DNA of 64,000 nt from Arenibacter echinorum (GTDB lineage: Bacteria > Bacteroidota > Bacteroidia > Flavobacteriales > Flavobacteriaceae), in contig NZ_QLLN01000002.1 of NCBI RefSeq assembly GCF_003259375.1, positions 434,001 to 498,000 of the forward strand. The letters run 5' to 3'. The position numbers were made by a program, and so were the translations under genes. The notes under the pieces are model-generated. The model was given only the letters and a program-made list of their open reading frames with translations. It ran no database searches and was not told the origin of the DNA. Position 1 is the first letter of the stretch; the number at the start of each line of letters is the position of its first letter. This document shows, one piece after another, positions 50,672-60,309 of this stretch.

Positions 50672-51598
50672 TTACCATGTCCTTTTGCTTAAAATTTTAT
50701 TCAATGTCTCCTTGGACATTTTTACCAATTCCGGATGTTTGTCCAGCCATGCAAAGAATTCCTTTTTTAGCTGTTCGTTCCAATCACTGTCTATCTCTCC
50801 CGTGGAATATTTCTTGGACTTTACCATTTCAAAACCAAACTGATCCTTGAGAGCTACAAATTCCGAGGTTCCCACTACTTGCTCGGCCAAATGGGCCGGT
50901 ATAAAAAGTACTCCTTCCCTCTTTGCTAAAACAAGATCTCCCGGCAATACCATTACCTGACCTATCCGTATAGGGGTGTTGAGTCCCATTAGTACTTCTT
51001 CCTCCAAAAAGGAAGGGTGAAAATCGCGTACAAAGGCATTAAATCCTTCGATCTTGCTTATACTCTCCAAATCCCTAGCACTACCATTAAAAACTACTCC
51101 ATTTCCGGACTTGCTATAAATAGAGGTTGCCAGGGTAGCCCCCATGAGCGTACCCGCATCTATCTTACCAAAGCTATCGGCCACATATACGTCACCTTTT
51201 GTGAGCACCTCTATGGGCCATGAATTGGTGTTGCCCTTTCTCCCTTGGGAACTTATTCCCCTTTCCTTTATATTCTTTTCCACATCGGGCCTACTGGGCA
51301 TAAACAGTGCGGTAAGTGCCCTGCCCACAACAGGAACTTCATCGTGTACCATTTTCCAATTGCCCTCGAACTGATTTTTATATCCTTCGTTTTCCAGGAC
51401 GGTCCATGCATCATCGATCCCAATTTTTTTTGCCCGTTCCAAAAGATCGTCCGGAATTTTTGGGCGGCCATCATCAAAGCGTTCCCCTTTCCATTCAGAG
51501 GTCAGGAAAATCAATTCTTCCTTGGGAATGGTCTGCCCAAAAACGATGGAATTCACTGCTAGAAAGCAAAGGAACTGTATAATTATATTGAACTTCAT
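50672..51598 (-). CDS. Exported RraA-family (HMG/CHA aldolase-like) protein
   Basis: A 308-residue protein of the RraA / 4-hydroxy-4-methyl-2-oxoglutarate aldolase family, but with a Sec signal peptide (MKFNIIIQFLCFLAVNSIVFGQ) and N- and C-terminal extensions. The core shows YVADSFGKIDAGTLMG, GNGVVFNGSARDLESI (the Arg-Asp pair) and VMVLPGDLVLAKREGVLFIP. In characterised aldolases an acidic residue stands 21 positions before the Arg (D-x20-R-D); here it is Ala, so metal binding or reaction may differ. The family normally works in the cytoplasm on pyruvate-forming cleavage. Export and co-transcription with RidA- and NTF2-like genes are unusual. Confidence 0.85.
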   Translation of the reverse strand: MKFNIIIQFLCFLAVNSIVFGQTIPKEELIFLTSEWKGERFDDGRPKIPDDLLERAKKIGIDDAWTVLENEGYKNQFEGNWKMVHDEVPVVGRALTALFMPSRPDVEKNIKERGISSQGRKGNTNSWPIEVLTKGDVYVADSFGKIDAGTLMGATLATSIYSKSGNGVVFNGSARDLESISKIEGFNAFVRDFHPSFLEEEVLMGLNTPIRIGQVMVLPGDLVLAKREGVLFIPAHLAEQVVGTSEFVALKDQFGFEMVKSKKYSTGEIDSDWNEQLKKEFFAWLDKHPELVKMSKETLNKILSKRTW

Positions 51599-51622
51599 AA
51601 TGCTTAAATGTTTATACCTCTT

Positions 51623-52099
51623 TTAGTCTAGCGCAGCTATACAGTCCATTTCAACCAAAGAATTTCCAGGTACGCCCCCATAGGTAGCCACGGTAGTCCT
51701 TACCGGAGGGTTTGGTCCAAAACGACCCCTAAACACTTCGTTCATTCCCTTGTAATCCGCCAAATCGGCCAAATACACATTTACTTTAAGTACCTTTTCC
51801 ATGGAAGAACCATGCTTTTTAAGTTCCTTTTCCAGCTCTTGTAAAACAATCTCGGTATGTGCCTTGATCTCAAAAGGTTCCACGTGTGCCCCTTTGCCGG
51901 CTATATAAAGGGTGTTTCCATGTTTTACCCCACCCGAGAACAAAGGTATATCCTGGTCCATGACGATGTCTCCCACCACTTCTTTTTTTGGTTTTGAAAC
52001 TCCGTCCATTGCCCTAGCGGCGGCGCCTATTCCAAACATAGCTGCCAAACCCATTCCTAATTTTTTAAAAGATGCTCTTCTTGTTGTTTTGTTTTCCAT
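51623..52099 (-). CDS. Exported RidA-family (YjgF) protein with twin-arginine-like signal
   Basis: A 158-residue RidA/UK114-type protein. The domain is intact: LFSGGVKHGNTLYIAGKGA, VLQELEKELKKHGSSMEKVLKVNVYLADLADY, PPVRTTVATYGGVPGNSLVEMDCIA. Arg134 and Glu150 correspond to the Arg and Glu that bind the imine/carboxylate in E. coli RidA. Cytoplasmic RidA is about 128 residues; here a 30-residue N-terminus TTRRASFKKLGMGLAAMFGIGAAARA looks like a Tat signal peptide. It would deaminate or hydrolyse reactive enamine/imine or enol compounds outside the cytoplasm. It is the first gene of the leftward set. Confidence 0.87.
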   Translation of the reverse strand: MENKTTRRASFKKLGMGLAAMFGIGAAARAMDGVSKPKKEVVGDIVMDQDIPLFSGGVKHGNTLYIAGKGAHVEPFEIKAHTEIVLQELEKELKKHGSSMEKVLKVNVYLADLADYKGMNEVFRGRFGPNPPVRTTVATYGGVPGNSLVEMDCIAALD

Positions 52100-52357
52100 G
52101 GTCTAAAAATTTATGATTATCTGTGTTCTTTATTAAATTTTTGATTTGTGGCCAATGATATTCCAAACCGGCTAAACGCTTATTTTTTAATGATCTATTG
52201 CCGGAAACATGAATATATGAAAATTTCTCCATCCTAGAATAGCTGCCCTTACAATTGTTGAACCGTCATTAAGAAAACAGAATGTTAAGTCTTGGGCAGT
52301 TCCTACCAACACCACCTTACATTGGTATTATTGCTATATATAATGGATACATATAAT

Positions 52358-53329
52358 CTATTTGTAAATTACAAATTCCCTTCCTGGATGTTCCGTATCA
52401 AAGGTTTCAAAATTACCGTTGTCCTGAAGTGTTATAAAGGCCATAGTACCGTCTTTTCCACCAAAGGCAATATTGGAAGGGGTTTTGCCCTTTAACTGGA
52501 TTTCCTTTAGAATTTCCCCTTTGGGCGACACCTTGACCACAGTTCCTTTTCCATGTCGAGTGATGTATAGATTACCTTTGATATCAGTGCGCATACCATC
52601 CATTCCGAAATCGTCAAATTTAATAAGCAGGCGCTTATTGCTTATATCCCCGGTTGGAGAAAGATCGTAGGCCCAAACATTGCGTTGTACCGATTCGTTA
52701 ACATAAAGTGTTTTGTTGTCCGGACTAACCTCAATGCCGTTGGTGGTTCCCATATCCCCTTCCAAAAGAGTTACGGTGCCATCGGTATCTATTCTCCAGA
52801 TCTGTCCTTTTGAATTGCTCCAGTCCGGATCACTGGCAAATAGTATATCATTGTCCATTATAGCAACATCATTCGGCTGGTTCATAGCATTATTATGGGC
52901 AAAAACAATAATCTCTTTAGAATCCATGTCCACCTTCAATATGTTATGTTTTGTATAATCTGCTATGAACATATCGCCATTGCTATTAAAACGGATCCCG
53001 TTACCTATACTCCCCTCTGGGAGATCAACAAATAAGGAAGCTTCGCCATTGGAATCAACCTGCCCTATGGTTCCTGTTCTTTCAAAATTAACGGCATACA
53101 ATACCCCTTTGGCATCCACTGCAGGCCCCTCGATTCCCGAAGGAAAGAGTGCAGGCTCTGTAAAGTCCCTGCTCTGGTACAATCCTAATTTTTGGCCGTA
53201 GCCAATTTCACCCAAATCTATTTTAGGGTCCTTTTCCTGTTTTTCCTTACATCCTACAATACACAGTATCAAACATAGGCCTGCTAGTTCACATTTAATA
53301 AAAGAACTTATCTTGTAATTCATGTTCAT
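52358..53329 (-). CDS. SMP-30/gluconolactonase-like lipoprotein
   Basis: A 323-residue lipoprotein (lipobox CIVGC) with a six-bladed SMP-30/LRE propeller. GIEGPAVDAKGVLYAVNFE carries the metal Glu, NQPNDVAIMDNDILFASD the Asn region, and TNGIEVSPDNKTLYVNES the Asn and the position of the catalytic acid. In many lactonases that last motif ends in D(S/T); here it is NES, a modest deviation. Such enzymes open sugar lactones. Next to a periplasmic dehydrogenase this makes sense as the step turning a lactone into the free sugar acid. A 258-base gap separates it from the RidA gene. Confidence 0.87.
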   Translation of the reverse strand: MNMNYKISSFIKCELAGLCLILCIVGCKEKQEKDPKIDLGEIGYGQKLGLYQSRDFTEPALFPSGIEGPAVDAKGVLYAVNFERTGTIGQVDSNGEASLFVDLPEGSIGNGIRFNSNGDMFIADYTKHNILKVDMDSKEIIVFAHNNAMNQPNDVAIMDNDILFASDPDWSNSKGQIWRIDTDGTVTLLEGDMGTTNGIEVSPDNKTLYVNESVQRNVWAYDLSPTGDISNKRLLIKFDDFGMDGMRTDIKGNLYITRHGKGTVVKVSPKGEILKEIQLKGKTPSNIAFGGKDGTMAFITLQDNGNFETFDTEHPGREFVIYK

Positions 53330-53875
53330 TTAAATAAAGAATGATTATTACTATTTTAATACCCTTAGATAAAATCCTTCACCAAAATAGAAAGAAAATT
53401 TAACGTTAAAAAACTTGGTCTACCTCATTCCAAATTTCTAAACCGGCAATAGTCATAGAAATTATACTTTTAAATATACATATTAAATTTAGATCTACTT
53501 ATTTACCTTAAAAAAAGCCATAAACTGGAAATATAGCTGGTCCTTTCCTGAATGGACATTAGTATATTTCGCGTAGATATGGAAGTCACAAAATATTATA
53601 AAAAATCTTGAATTGTTTTTTAGACATTTTGTTTAAGCACTTCCACAGTATTCAAAAACAGGAAGGTTGATGAGTTTTAAGTTTATTTTTTTTGTGCTTA
53701 TATTGTGCGCAAAAGAGCTTATAGCAAATTCCAAGTTATATCAATAAAAATTTCACATATTTATAGGCTTAACCAATAGTTTTAAAACACAAATTGTAAG
53801 CAATCATCATACACCTATGTGCAATCATTATGGCCAATTATATCCTGAACATCACAAATGACTAACCATTAAATA
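53330..53875. other. Divergent intergenic region, SMP-30 gene and GH88 gene
   Basis: About 545 AT-rich bases with no convincing reading frame. It should contain promoters for both directions. A near-match box TAGTTTTA at 53777-53784 resembles the susC -7 box in sequence and context (CAATAGTTTT) but lacks an upstream TTG, and its distance of about 90 bases to the GH88 ATG is long. No strong palindrome was seen. Confidence 0.5.
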
Positions 53876-55126
53876 ATGACTAATAAAATACAAATACTGG
53901 CTTCCATAGTTATCTTATCCCTTGCAATTGGTTGCGGCAATAAAAAACCTAAAAAAAGTAATGCCCAAACCTTTGATATTGATAAGCAACTTTCTTATTG
54001 TGCGCAACAAGCTACCAAGACCTTGACTCTTATACCCAAAGATGGTAAGAGCCTTCCAAGAAACATAGCCCCCGATAGCCAGGAATGGCGATTTATAAAC
54101 TACAAGGATTGGACCAGTGGATTTTGGCCAGGAACCCTGTGGTATCTCTATGAAAATACCAATGATCAAAAATGGAAGGAACAAGCCGACGCATACAGTA
54201 GGTATCTCACCCCCCTTTCGGTTACTCCGGCATTGGATCATGATCTTGGTTTTCAGGTCTTCAACAGTTTTGGAAATGGTTATAGACTAACTGGAAATCC
54301 TGAATACAAAGAAATTATACTTAAAACCGCGGATACCTTGGCTACTTTGTTCAATCCAAATGTAGGTACTATTCTCTCATGGCCACGAGAAGTTCCCAAT
54401 ATGGAATGGCCGCAGCACAATACAATTATGGACAACATGATCAACCTTGAACTTTTGTTTTGGGCCTCTAAAAATGGTGGTAAGAAATCCCTTTATGATA
54501 TTGCGGTAAGCCATGCTGATGTAACCATGAAAAATCATTTTAGACCAGATTATACTTCCTATCATGTAGTGGTCTACAACCGGGAAACGGGGGAAAAAAT
54601 TAAAGGGGTTACCCATCAAGGATATGCCGACGATAGTATGTGGGCCCGCGGACAGGGCTGGGCCATTTATGGCTATACCATGGTGTACAGGGAAACAGGG
54701 GATGAGCAGTATCTAGACCTTGCCCAAAAGACCGCAAAGGCTTATCTGGACCGCCTACCTAATGACCTGATCCCCTATTGGGATTTTGATGCTCCCAACA
54801 TCCCCAATGAACCAAGGGATGCCTCGGCAGCGGCCTTGGTTTCATCAGCGCTTTTGGAACTTTCTACCTTCACCAAAGATTCAATTCTTGCCAAAAATTA
54901 TTTGGACAAAGCCGAAAAAATGCTTGTAGAACTATCCAACAACTACCAAAGTAAAGATAAAAATTCAGCGTTTTTACTGCATTCCACTGGCCATAAACCC
55001 AATGGCAGCGAAATTGATTACTCCATTAACTACGCAGATTACTATTACGTGGAAGCATTGCTAAGGTTAAAAAAACTTAAGGCTGGAATTCCTTTGACCG
55101 CATCCCTTGTAACCAAAACGAAATAA
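53876..55126 (+). CDS. GH88 unsaturated glucuronyl hydrolase, lipoprotein
   Basis: A 416-residue (alpha/alpha)6 enzyme that removes 4,5-unsaturated uronic acid from the ends of lyase products. DHDLGFQVFNSFGNGYRLTG contains the first catalytic Asp (around 121-123), NTIMDNMINLELLFWA the second (Asp186), and QGYADDSMWARGQGWAIYG the substrate-binding segment. The signal ends in a lipobox (SLAIGC). Presence of GH88 implies that a polysaccharide lyase acts upstream, perhaps the beta-helix protein encoded two genes on. It leads a four-gene rightward operon with a sulfatase, the beta-helix protein and a DUF6250 protein. Confidence 0.93.
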   Translation: MTNKIQILASIVILSLAIGCGNKKPKKSNAQTFDIDKQLSYCAQQATKTLTLIPKDGKSLPRNIAPDSQEWRFINYKDWTSGFWPGTLWYLYENTNDQKWKEQADAYSRYLTPLSVTPALDHDLGFQVFNSFGNGYRLTGNPEYKEIILKTADTLATLFNPNVGTILSWPREVPNMEWPQHNTIMDNMINLELLFWASKNGGKKSLYDIAVSHADVTMKNHFRPDYTSYHVVVYNRETGEKIKGVTHQGYADDSMWARGQGWAIYGYTMVYRETGDEQYLDLAQKTAKAYLDRLPNDLIPYWDFDAPNIPNEPRDASAAALVSSALLELSTFTKDSILAKNYLDKAEKMLVELSNNYQSKDKNSAFLLHSTGHKPNGSEIDYSINYADYYYVEALLRLKKLKAGIPLTASLVTKTK

Positions 55127-55152
55127 AATAATTATAATCCAATCCAATAATT

Positions 55153-56625
55153 ATGAATAGAAAACCATTATATACCGCCTTTGTGGTAGCCATGGCCGCG
55201 ATTCTTATTGTGGGCTGTGCCCCAAAAAAAAACAAGACCCATAAAAAACCCAACTTCCTCTTCGTTTTGGTAGACGACCAATCGCCTTTTGATCTGAAAA
55301 CCTATGATCCCAATTCCATTCTGGAAACCCCAACTATAAACGAATTGGCCAAACAAGGTGTTGTTTTTGAAAGTGCCCGCCACATGGGCGCAGCACTAGG
55401 TGCGGTATGTACGCCTTCAAGGCATATGATAATGACGGGTAGAACCTTATGGCATTTACCCAAAAGTTCGGGGTATAAAGAAAGTGTGGCTCCCGATAGT
55501 TTAGAGCAGCAATCTATAGCTGCCGTTTTTAATAGGGCCGGGTATAACACCATGCGCACCTGTAAAAAAGGGAACTCCTATGCCGCGGCCAATGAACAGT
55601 TTACTGTTGTGCATGATGCCACCAAACGGGGAGGCACGGAAGAATCGGGAAGTGCCTGGCATGCCGAGCAAGTATTAAATTATTTAAATGATAGGGAACA
55701 AGCAGAAGAAAAAGATCCCTTTTTCATCTACTTTGGCTTCTCCCATCCCCATGACACCCGAGACGGTACCCCCGAACTACTGGAAAAATACGGAGCTATA
55801 AACCATACCGATCAAAATAGTCTTCCTCCTGCCAACCCAAAACAGCCCCAATTACAGGAAAACTATCTAAACGCACATCCTTTCTTTCATGGCCACCCTG
55901 AACTTAGGGATGAGGAACGCGTAAGTGGGGTATGGAAAAACAGGGATGAACAAACGGTGCGTAATGAGTTGGGACGTGAATATGCCTGTTCCGAAAATAT
56001 AGATATTCAATTGAATAAAGTGCTCGCTAAACTGGAGGCGTCCGGTGAGTTGGACAATACTTATATTATCTACACTTCAGACCATGGTATGTCTATAGGA
56101 CGCCATGGATTAATGGGAAAACAAAATTTATACGAGCACACCTGGCGCGTACCATTTATTTTTAAAGGCCCCGGACTTGAAGCTGGTAAACGTGTTAAAG
56201 GAAATATTTATCTTTTGGATGTACTGCCTACTCTTTGTGAACTGGCAGGGATAGATGCTCCGGAAACAGTTGAAGGAATAAGTTTTGTCCCGGTCCTTAA
56301 AGGTGAAAAAGAAGTGGTTAGGGAGGTAATGTACGGGGTGTACGCAGGAGGTACAAAGCCTGGTATGCGTACGGTAAAAAAAGGGGATTGGAAATTAATA
56401 AAGTACGATGTTATGGATGGAGCCGTAAGGGAAACCCAACTTTTTAACCTTGCTGAAAACCCCAACGAATATTTACCGGAGCATCATAAATCGGAAGAAA
56501 TGCAAACCAATCTGGCAAATAATCCCAAATACAACGATAAATTAAAGGAAATGGAAGCCCTTTTGCTGGAACAAATGGTGGCCCATGACGATCCCTATAG
56601 ATTGTGGGATCAAAAATCCAATTAG
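55153..56625 (+). CDS. Type I sulfatase (S1), lipoprotein
   Basis: A 490-residue sulfatase of the alkaline-phosphatase superfamily with lipobox LIVGC. FVLVDDQSPFD supplies metal ligands (Asp41, Asp42), GAVCTPSRHMIMTGR is the active-site signature in which Cys86 must be converted to formylglycine, and IIYTSDHGMSIGRHGLMGK holds further ligands (DH). It removes sulfate esters from the glycan, so GH88 and other exo-enzymes can proceed. It lies 26 bases after GH88. No functional maturase is encoded in the window. Confidence 0.93.
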   Translation: MNRKPLYTAFVVAMAAILIVGCAPKKNKTHKKPNFLFVLVDDQSPFDLKTYDPNSILETPTINELAKQGVVFESARHMGAALGAVCTPSRHMIMTGRTLWHLPKSSGYKESVAPDSLEQQSIAAVFNRAGYNTMRTCKKGNSYAAANEQFTVVHDATKRGGTEESGSAWHAEQVLNYLNDREQAEEKDPFFIYFGFSHPHDTRDGTPELLEKYGAINHTDQNSLPPANPKQPQLQENYLNAHPFFHGHPELRDEERVSGVWKNRDEQTVRNELGREYACSENIDIQLNKVLAKLEASGELDNTYIIYTSDHGMSIGRHGLMGKQNLYEHTWRVPFIFKGPGLEAGKRVKGNIYLLDVLPTLCELAGIDAPETVEGISFVPVLKGEKEVVREVMYGVYAGGTKPGMRTVKKGDWKLIKYDVMDGAVRETQLFNLAENPNEYLPEHHKSEEMQTNLANNPKYNDKLKEMEALLLEQMVAHDDPYRLWDQKSN

Positions 56626-56640
56626 AACAATAAGCATATT

Positions 56641-59436
56641 ATGAGATTTAAAATTGCAATCCTTTTTTTATTACTGACCAGTCAACTTATAGCCAAAGAA
56701 ATATTTGTTTCCCCATCTGGGAACGACCGTGGTAACGGTACTCAAGCTAATCCCTTTGCAAGCTTTTCAAGAGCTTTGGCCGAAGTAAAGAAGTTTGCCG
56801 GGAAAGAAACGGTTACCGTATGGTTTCAGGAAGGGAGCTACTATCTGGACCAAACCATGGTTCTTGGCAGTGAACACTCTGGTACCTCAACGAACCCAGT
56901 TATTTTTTCTGCCTTGCCTGGTGCCAATGTAACTATTAAAGGTTCCCAACGATTGGAAAATTTGGATTGGCGCGAGCACAAGGACGGAATATGGGTTACC
57001 GCAGTACCAGGGGGACTAGCATTTGACCAGTTGTTCATTAACAATGATCGGCAAGTAAGGGCACGATTCCCAAACTACGATTATGAAAATCCCCAAAGGG
57101 GAGGAAAGGGTTACCAACAGGTCACTGGGGGAACCGATCGCCGATATGACAGTTGGTTCTCCTATGATCTACAGCAATTTTCGACCAATACCTGGAACAA
57201 TCCAGAAACGGGAATTGTACATGCTTTCCAAAGCCATAATTGGGGCAATATGCAATATCGGATCAAGGAAGTTGATCGGGAAGAACATAAAGTCTACCTA
57301 GGCGAAGGAGGATTTCAATTACAACGGAGTTATGGCATTGGTGGTAAAGAAGATAAGGCATCATGGTTTTTTATCGATAATATATTTGAGGAATTGGATG
57401 TTCCTGGCGAATGGTATCTGGATACCAAGGCCAATCTGCTCTATTATTATCCTAGCCCGAGCCTAACGTTGACGGAGGCTACCTTTGAGGTTCCCGTCCT
57501 AAAAGACCTTATTCAACTAAAAGGCAGTAAAGAATCTCCGGTAAAACATATTCAATTAAAGGGGTTTAATTTTACACAGTCTACCTATACTTTCATGGAA
57601 AATTATGAGCCTGTGGCACGTGGCGATTGGGCCATTCATAGGGGCGGGGCCGTTTTTATGGAAGGTGCGGAAAATTGCCTAGTGGCCGACTGCAGCTTTG
57701 AGTACCTAGGAGGCAACGGCGTTTTTATGAGCAATTACAACCGTGACAACAAAGTACAAGCCTGCAAATTTGTACACACGGGCGAAAGTGCGGTCTGTTT
57801 TGTTGGCTCCCCTTCGGCCGTGCGTTTTTACCAAACGTGGGACGACAGTGAAATAGATGGGAAAGACTGGAATACCATGCGTGAAAACATGGATCTGGAA
57901 CCAGGCCCAAAAACCCCTGATTACCCTAAAAACTGTACTGTGGAAAACTCCATCATGCACGATTTTGGGGATGTCGGGAAACAAGTGGCCGGGGTTTATA
58001 TCTCCATGAGCCATAAGATAAATGTTGCACATAATACCATTTATAATTGCCCAAGAGCCGGTATATGTATCAATGATGGTACTTGGGGCGGACATATCAT
58101 TGAGCATAACGATATTTGGGAAACAGTAAGGGAGACCGGGGAACACGGACCTTTTAATTCCTGGGGAAGGGAAAGACAATGGAAAGGATCTAGGGGTACA
58201 GATGAACACTTTATAAAAGAATATACCAAGTTGGATGCCATAGATCCAGTAATCCTAAGAAACAATCGTATCGCCAATTATAGGAAGTCTATCAGCGCCG
58301 GCAACTGGACCATTGATTTGGACGATGGTTCCAGCTATTTTGAAATCTACAACAACCTCAACCTAGGATCTACTATCAAGCTGCGCGATGGTATGGCCCG
58401 CAAAGTCTATAATAACATCACCGTCAGCGCGGTACCGCTGGGTTGGCATGTATGGCCCAAGGAATCGGAGGATGAAATCTACAAAAACATCTTTGTAATT
58501 TCCGGTGCCGTCCCCGGCAAGGAGAGCCCTACGGACAATTTTATTCGCCCCGTAGCCTTACCAACCGAGACCAAATGGAGTACCCACTACAACAACAATT
58601 TGTATTGGAACATAAACCATCCGGAGGATTTCCTCATGACCGAAAATAAAAACTGGGAATCCTGGCAACAGGAAGGGTACGACTTAAATTCTGTTGTAGC
58701 AGATCCCGGCTTTGTGGATCCACTTAACGGAAACTATCAGGTCAGTGAAGAATCCCCTGCCTTAAAATTGGGCTTTAAGAATTTCCCAATGGATAAATTT
58801 GGGCATCAAATGACACGTATGGTTCCTTTTGGAGGGGAGTTTTCCGAAAAGGTTACAGTACAGCTCCTAGCAGATGATCGTGGGGGCCAAGGGGCAAAAA
58901 TTTATTATACCCGTGATGGGTCCGAACCTACCATTAACTCCTTGCAGTATACCGATGCTATCCAACTCCAGAATACTACAGCGATTAAGGCAAGGACTTT
59001 TGATAGTAAGGGAACTCCGATCGGCTTTACAAATGAGGCTAAATTTCAGAAGGTAGAGGAGGTCGTCTACCCTAGCTGGTTCCAAACCTTGATCAATGGG
59101 AAATATGAGGGTAACAAATCCAAAACTCCATCCCCTGCTGTGGAATTGGAAGTAAATGGTGCCTTACTGGTAAATATTGCCGATGACCCGGACCTCATAG
59201 ATGCTACCGGAGGGTATAACTATGGATGTTATATAAAAATGTTGAACAAAGAAAAAGCCAAAATGTGGCTGAAGGCCAAATTGGACAAGGATTGGGTAAT
59301 TCAGCAAGTAAACAATAACAAAGTTGAGCGAATCTCTGATCTACAAGAATACCTAAAGCGATTCGCAGGACAAACCGTTCAGATCATAGCGGTAAGAGAT
59401 TACAAATCCAAAGTGTTTGAAGTCCAATTCCCATAA
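56641..59436 (+). CDS. Right-handed parallel beta-helix enzyme with CHB_HEX_C-like and PDZ-like tail
   Basis: A 931-residue secreted protein. After the signal (ending TSQLIAK) the opening IFVSPSGNDRGNGTQANPFASFSRAL is that of DUF1565/GH141-type beta-helix proteins. Helix coils run to about residue 720 (CLVADCSFEYLGGNGVFMSNYNRDNKV, NCTVENSIMHDFGDVGKQVAGVYIS, KINVAHNTIYNCPRAGICINDGTWGG). Residues 740-805 are a chitobiase C-terminal-like sandwich (IYYTRDGSEPTINSLQYTD). The last 90 residues (KDWVIQQVNNNKVERISDLQEYL) resemble a PDZ domain. It may be a lyase or an alpha-L-fucosidase/xylanase-like GH141 relative. A PDZ-like end on such an enzyme is unusual. Confidence 0.82.
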   Translation: MRFKIAILFLLLTSQLIAKEIFVSPSGNDRGNGTQANPFASFSRALAEVKKFAGKETVTVWFQEGSYYLDQTMVLGSEHSGTSTNPVIFSALPGANVTIKGSQRLENLDWREHKDGIWVTAVPGGLAFDQLFINNDRQVRARFPNYDYENPQRGGKGYQQVTGGTDRRYDSWFSYDLQQFSTNTWNNPETGIVHAFQSHNWGNMQYRIKEVDREEHKVYLGEGGFQLQRSYGIGGKEDKASWFFIDNIFEELDVPGEWYLDTKANLLYYYPSPSLTLTEATFEVPVLKDLIQLKGSKESPVKHIQLKGFNFTQSTYTFMENYEPVARGDWAIHRGGAVFMEGAENCLVADCSFEYLGGNGVFMSNYNRDNKVQACKFVHTGESAVCFVGSPSAVRFYQTWDDSEIDGKDWNTMRENMDLEPGPKTPDYPKNCTVENSIMHDFGDVGKQVAGVYISMSHKINVAHNTIYNCPRAGICINDGTWGGHIIEHNDIWETVRETGEHGPFNSWGRERQWKGSRGTDEHFIKEYTKLDAIDPVILRNNRIANYRKSISAGNWTIDLDDGSSYFEIYNNLNLGSTIKLRDGMARKVYNNITVSAVPLGWHVWPKESEDEIYKNIFVISGAVPGKESPTDNFIRPVALPTETKWSTHYNNNLYWNINHPEDFLMTENKNWESWQQEGYDLNSVVADPGFVDPLNGNYQVSEESPALKLGFKNFPMDKFGHQMTRMVPFGGEFSEKVTVQLLADDRGGQGAKIYYTRDGSEPTINSLQYTDAIQLQNTTAIKARTFDSKGTPIGFTNEAKFQKVEEVVYPSWFQTLINGKYEGNKSKTPSPAVELEVNGALLVNIADDPDLIDATGGYNYGCYIKMLNKEKAKMWLKAKLDKDWVIQQVNNNKVERISDLQEYLKRFAGQTVQIIAVRDYKSKVFEVQFP

Positions 59437-59444
59437 TTTTATTT

Positions 59445-60185
59445 ATGTTTATGAAACAAAGGATCCTGTCATTCTTTTTAATTATGTTGTTCTCGGTGGC
59501 CTATTCCCAAAAAGAAAAGAAGGAAATCATTAACGATACACTTCAGGCCAAGGCATCATTGATCTTTGAGGAAAATTTCGAAAAAGGCTTGGATAATTGG
59601 AATATGGAACAGATGCCCGGTGGTATCGTTACCAATACTGATGGAAAACTGGAAATTACCGATATGGCCGGCTGTACCATTTGGTACAAAAAACAATTGG
59701 AAGGTCCCATTATGATCCAATATGAAGCCTATGTAATAGACGAAGGCGGACCCCAAGACCGCGTTTCCGATCTAAATTGTTTTTGGATGGCACAAGACCT
59801 AGAAAATCCGAGTGATCTCTTTGCTAATTCAGAAAATCGCGGAGGAAAATTTAACAACTATGACAGCCTACGACTTTACTATATGGGTGTTGGCGGACAT
59901 GACAATAGCAAAACGCGATTTAGAAGGTACCTGGGCAATGGTGACAGACCCTTGTTGCCAGAACATGACCTTTCTGAACAGAAATACCTGATAGTGCCGA
60001 ATAAGGTCATAAAAATCAAGATTATAGCGTACAACGGTATAATCCAATATTACCGCGATGGTGAATGTATAATCGATTTTTATGACCCGGAGCCCTATAC
60101 CAGTGGTTATTTTGGTTTTAGATCGGTAAACAACCATATGACTATTGATAATTTTCAGGTGTTCCAATTATCGGGTGCGGAATAG
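59445..60185 (+). CDS. Exported DUF6250 jelly-roll protein
   Basis: A 246-residue secreted protein (signal MFMKQRILSFFLIMLFSVAYS) with a concanavalin-like domain of the DUF6250 kind: FEENFEKGLDNWNME, IWYKKQLEGPIMIQYEAYVIDEGGPQDRVSDLNCFWMA, RRYLGNGDRPLLPEHDLSEQKYL, IIQYYRDGECIIDF, SGYFGFRSVNNHMTIDNFQVF. Members occur in polysaccharide loci, often fused to or beside lyases and hydrolases; whether they bind or cleave glycans is not settled. It starts nine bases after the beta-helix gene, so it probably acts on the same substrate. Confidence 0.82.
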   Translation: MFMKQRILSFFLIMLFSVAYSQKEKKEIINDTLQAKASLIFEENFEKGLDNWNMEQMPGGIVTNTDGKLEITDMAGCTIWYKKQLEGPIMIQYEAYVIDEGGPQDRVSDLNCFWMAQDLENPSDLFANSENRGGKFNNYDSLRLYYMGVGGHDNSKTRFRRYLGNGDRPLLPEHDLSEQKYLIVPNKVIKIKIIAYNGIIQYYRDGECIIDFYDPEPYTSGYFGFRSVNNHMTIDNFQVFQLSGAE

Positions 60186-60309
60186 TTCCTGTTTAAAAAA
60201 GGTTTTGTCCGCATTAGTCACCTTTGCACTTTTATCCTAGGTTATACCACTGATGACCAATAGGATTAAATATCCTGGCAGCTCAAAAAAACGGATGTTA
60301 TTTTGTTTC

